The notes under the pieces: model-generated
Database searches by the model: none
Told to the model about the DNA's origin: nothing
What the model saw: only the letters and a program-made list of their open reading frames with translations
Shown: in pieces, positions 62,954-64,000 of the stretch
Layout: the number at the start of each line of letters is the position of its first letter
How positions within the stretch are numbered: the stretch's first letter is position 1
Program-made: the position numbers and the translations under genes
DNA from: Nipponacmea schrenckii
Taxonomy: Eukaryota; Mollusca; Gastropoda; Lottiidae
Assembly (NCBI GenBank): GCA_030562195.1
Contig: CM060199.1
Coordinates: forward strand, 11,738,338 to 11,802,337
Direction: 5' to 3'
DNA: 64,000 bases

Positions 62954-64000
62954 CCGCGATTGACCATAATATTTTGAGTAAATGCGACAATCTATACGAA
63001 GAAGTTTCTCGTTTACCACTGGTTAATGAGAAGAATAACCTTACCAATTTTGAGCGTTCTGTTTTAAATACTCTAAAAAATGATCAGACCATAATTATTC
63101 GAAAAAGTGACAAGGGCAATTGCTGTGTCCTTCAAAACCGCGTTGACTATATTTTTGAATTAGAAAAACAACTAAGTAATTCAAATCACTACCGCAAATT
63201 GGACCAGCCTATTTTAATGGAAACAGCGATAAAGATTAATGATATTTTGAAAATTCTAGTAAGAAAATCCTTCATATCCGATTCTCAGTTTGACTATCTT
63301 TGTGCAAAACCAGAAGTTCGGCAACGTCACATTTATACATTACCAAAAATTCATAAAAATCCAGAATCTGAATGGTGCGTTGCAAGCACAGTACCCAAAG
63401 ACAGACCTATCATTTCTGACTGTGCAAGCGAATCATACCAATTTTCCGAATATATTGATCATTTCTTACTGCCATTGGCTTGTAAACATCCTTCTTATCT
63501 TAAAGATACCACTGATTTTATAGAAAAAATTCGAAAATTCGATATTCCAGACAATGCGCTATTTATCTCGTTAGATGTAACAAGTATGTATACGAATATT
63601 GACAACAAATCGGGATTAGACGCTGTACAAAAAGCCTTTCTTAGAAATCCATGTTCTGACCGTCCAGACAAAGAAATATTAGATCTCCTAGAATTATGTC
63701 TTACACGCAATGACTTTACTTTTAATGGAAAAATATATCTTCAAACTTCTGGCACTGCGATGGGGAAACGCTTCGCGCCGAGTTATGCGAACATTTTTAT
63801 GGCCCAATGGGAACGCGAAATATCATTAATATCCCCGTTTCAACATTTCTTCTAAGGAAGGTTTTTAGACGATATTTTCATAATTTGGACAGAATCTTGG
63901 CAAACTTTTGGGAGTATTTTGAAATTTTAAATAATCACCATCCTTCTGTGAAGTTAACTGCAAACATTTCCAAAAACAGTATGAATATTTTGGATACGAC
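62900..64000 (+). mobile_element. Second Penelope-like element, truncated by the window end
   Basis: A frame open from about 62914 to 63855 encodes the N-terminal and RT core of a Penelope-like protein: [37 protein letters not shown] (motif A) and [17 protein letters not shown] (motif B). At 63853-63855 a TAA stop replaces a codon just before the catalytic [11 protein letters not shown] frameshift follows near 63890-63900, after which [17 protein letters not shown] continues in another frame. It is clearly related to the 29.6-kb element but is a different, more diverged copy and is inactive. Any GIY-YIG domain lies beyond the window. It is antisense to SETD3, like the first element relative to SLC34. 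Confidence 0.9.

Overview
The window reads as a piece of an animal nuclear chromosome. It is AT-rich, its genes are split by GT-AG introns, it carries no bacterial operon structure, and it is full of decayed transposable elements. The gene set (PGAP4, MEMO1, a BTB-kelch protein, IGBP1, FMC1, SLC34, SETD3) is ordinary metazoan housekeeping. The Penelope-like elements with a GIY-YIG domain, the foldback elements and the divergence of the proteins from vertebrate ones suggest a lophotrochozoan, perhaps a mollusc. That assignment is inference only.

Layout from left to right: the 3' end of an unidentified plus-strand gene (to 735), followed by a duplicated 100-bp unit dense in TGAGTCA/TGACTCA heptamers (about 1.0-1.2 kb). 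Next is PGAP4 as a single plus-strand ORF (1857-3158), then a broken, unidentified minus-strand ORF near 4.3-4.6 kb. MEMO1 follows on the minus strand in nine exons (6221-10172, 296 aa), then a single-exon BTB-BACK-kelch gene (13041-14900, minus). IGBP1 (minus, ten exons, 17064-20624, 360 aa) lies head to head with FMC1 (plus, three exons, 20737-23897, 110 aa) across a 112-bp gap. An SLC34 sodium-phosphate cotransporter occupies 24872-40555 (minus, eight exons, 754 aa). From 40.6 to 58 kb there is no host gene I can support, only repeats and a wrecked Ty3/Gypsy-like retroelement. SETD3 (minus, 5' part outside the window) fills 58058-62807. The window ends inside a second Penelope-like element.

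Exon models for MEMO1, IGBP1, FMC1, SLC34 and the visible part of SETD3 were built by hand from splice sites and protein similarity recalled from known families. In each, the splice phases agree; the four complete models also have total lengths divisible by three. That is the main support for the coordinates.

Mobile DNA is the other theme. One Penelope-like element sits in SLC34 intron 4 with its 3' end 13 bp from a splice donor, and a second lies just outside a SETD3 splice acceptor. A 2.2-kb element with a 10-bp target duplication lies in another SETD3 intron. FMC1 intron 1 holds an 850-bp segment flanked by 0.5-kb direct repeats. SLC34 intron 2 holds a 50-bp minisatellite of about 21 copies. 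Two back-to-back foldback elements lie at 44.5-45.8 kb. The Gypsy remnant has a 61-bp minisatellite in both orientations inside it and a gag zinc-knuckle fragment facing opposite to its pol. I found no evidence of a novel multi-gene system; the unusual material is structural and transposon-related.
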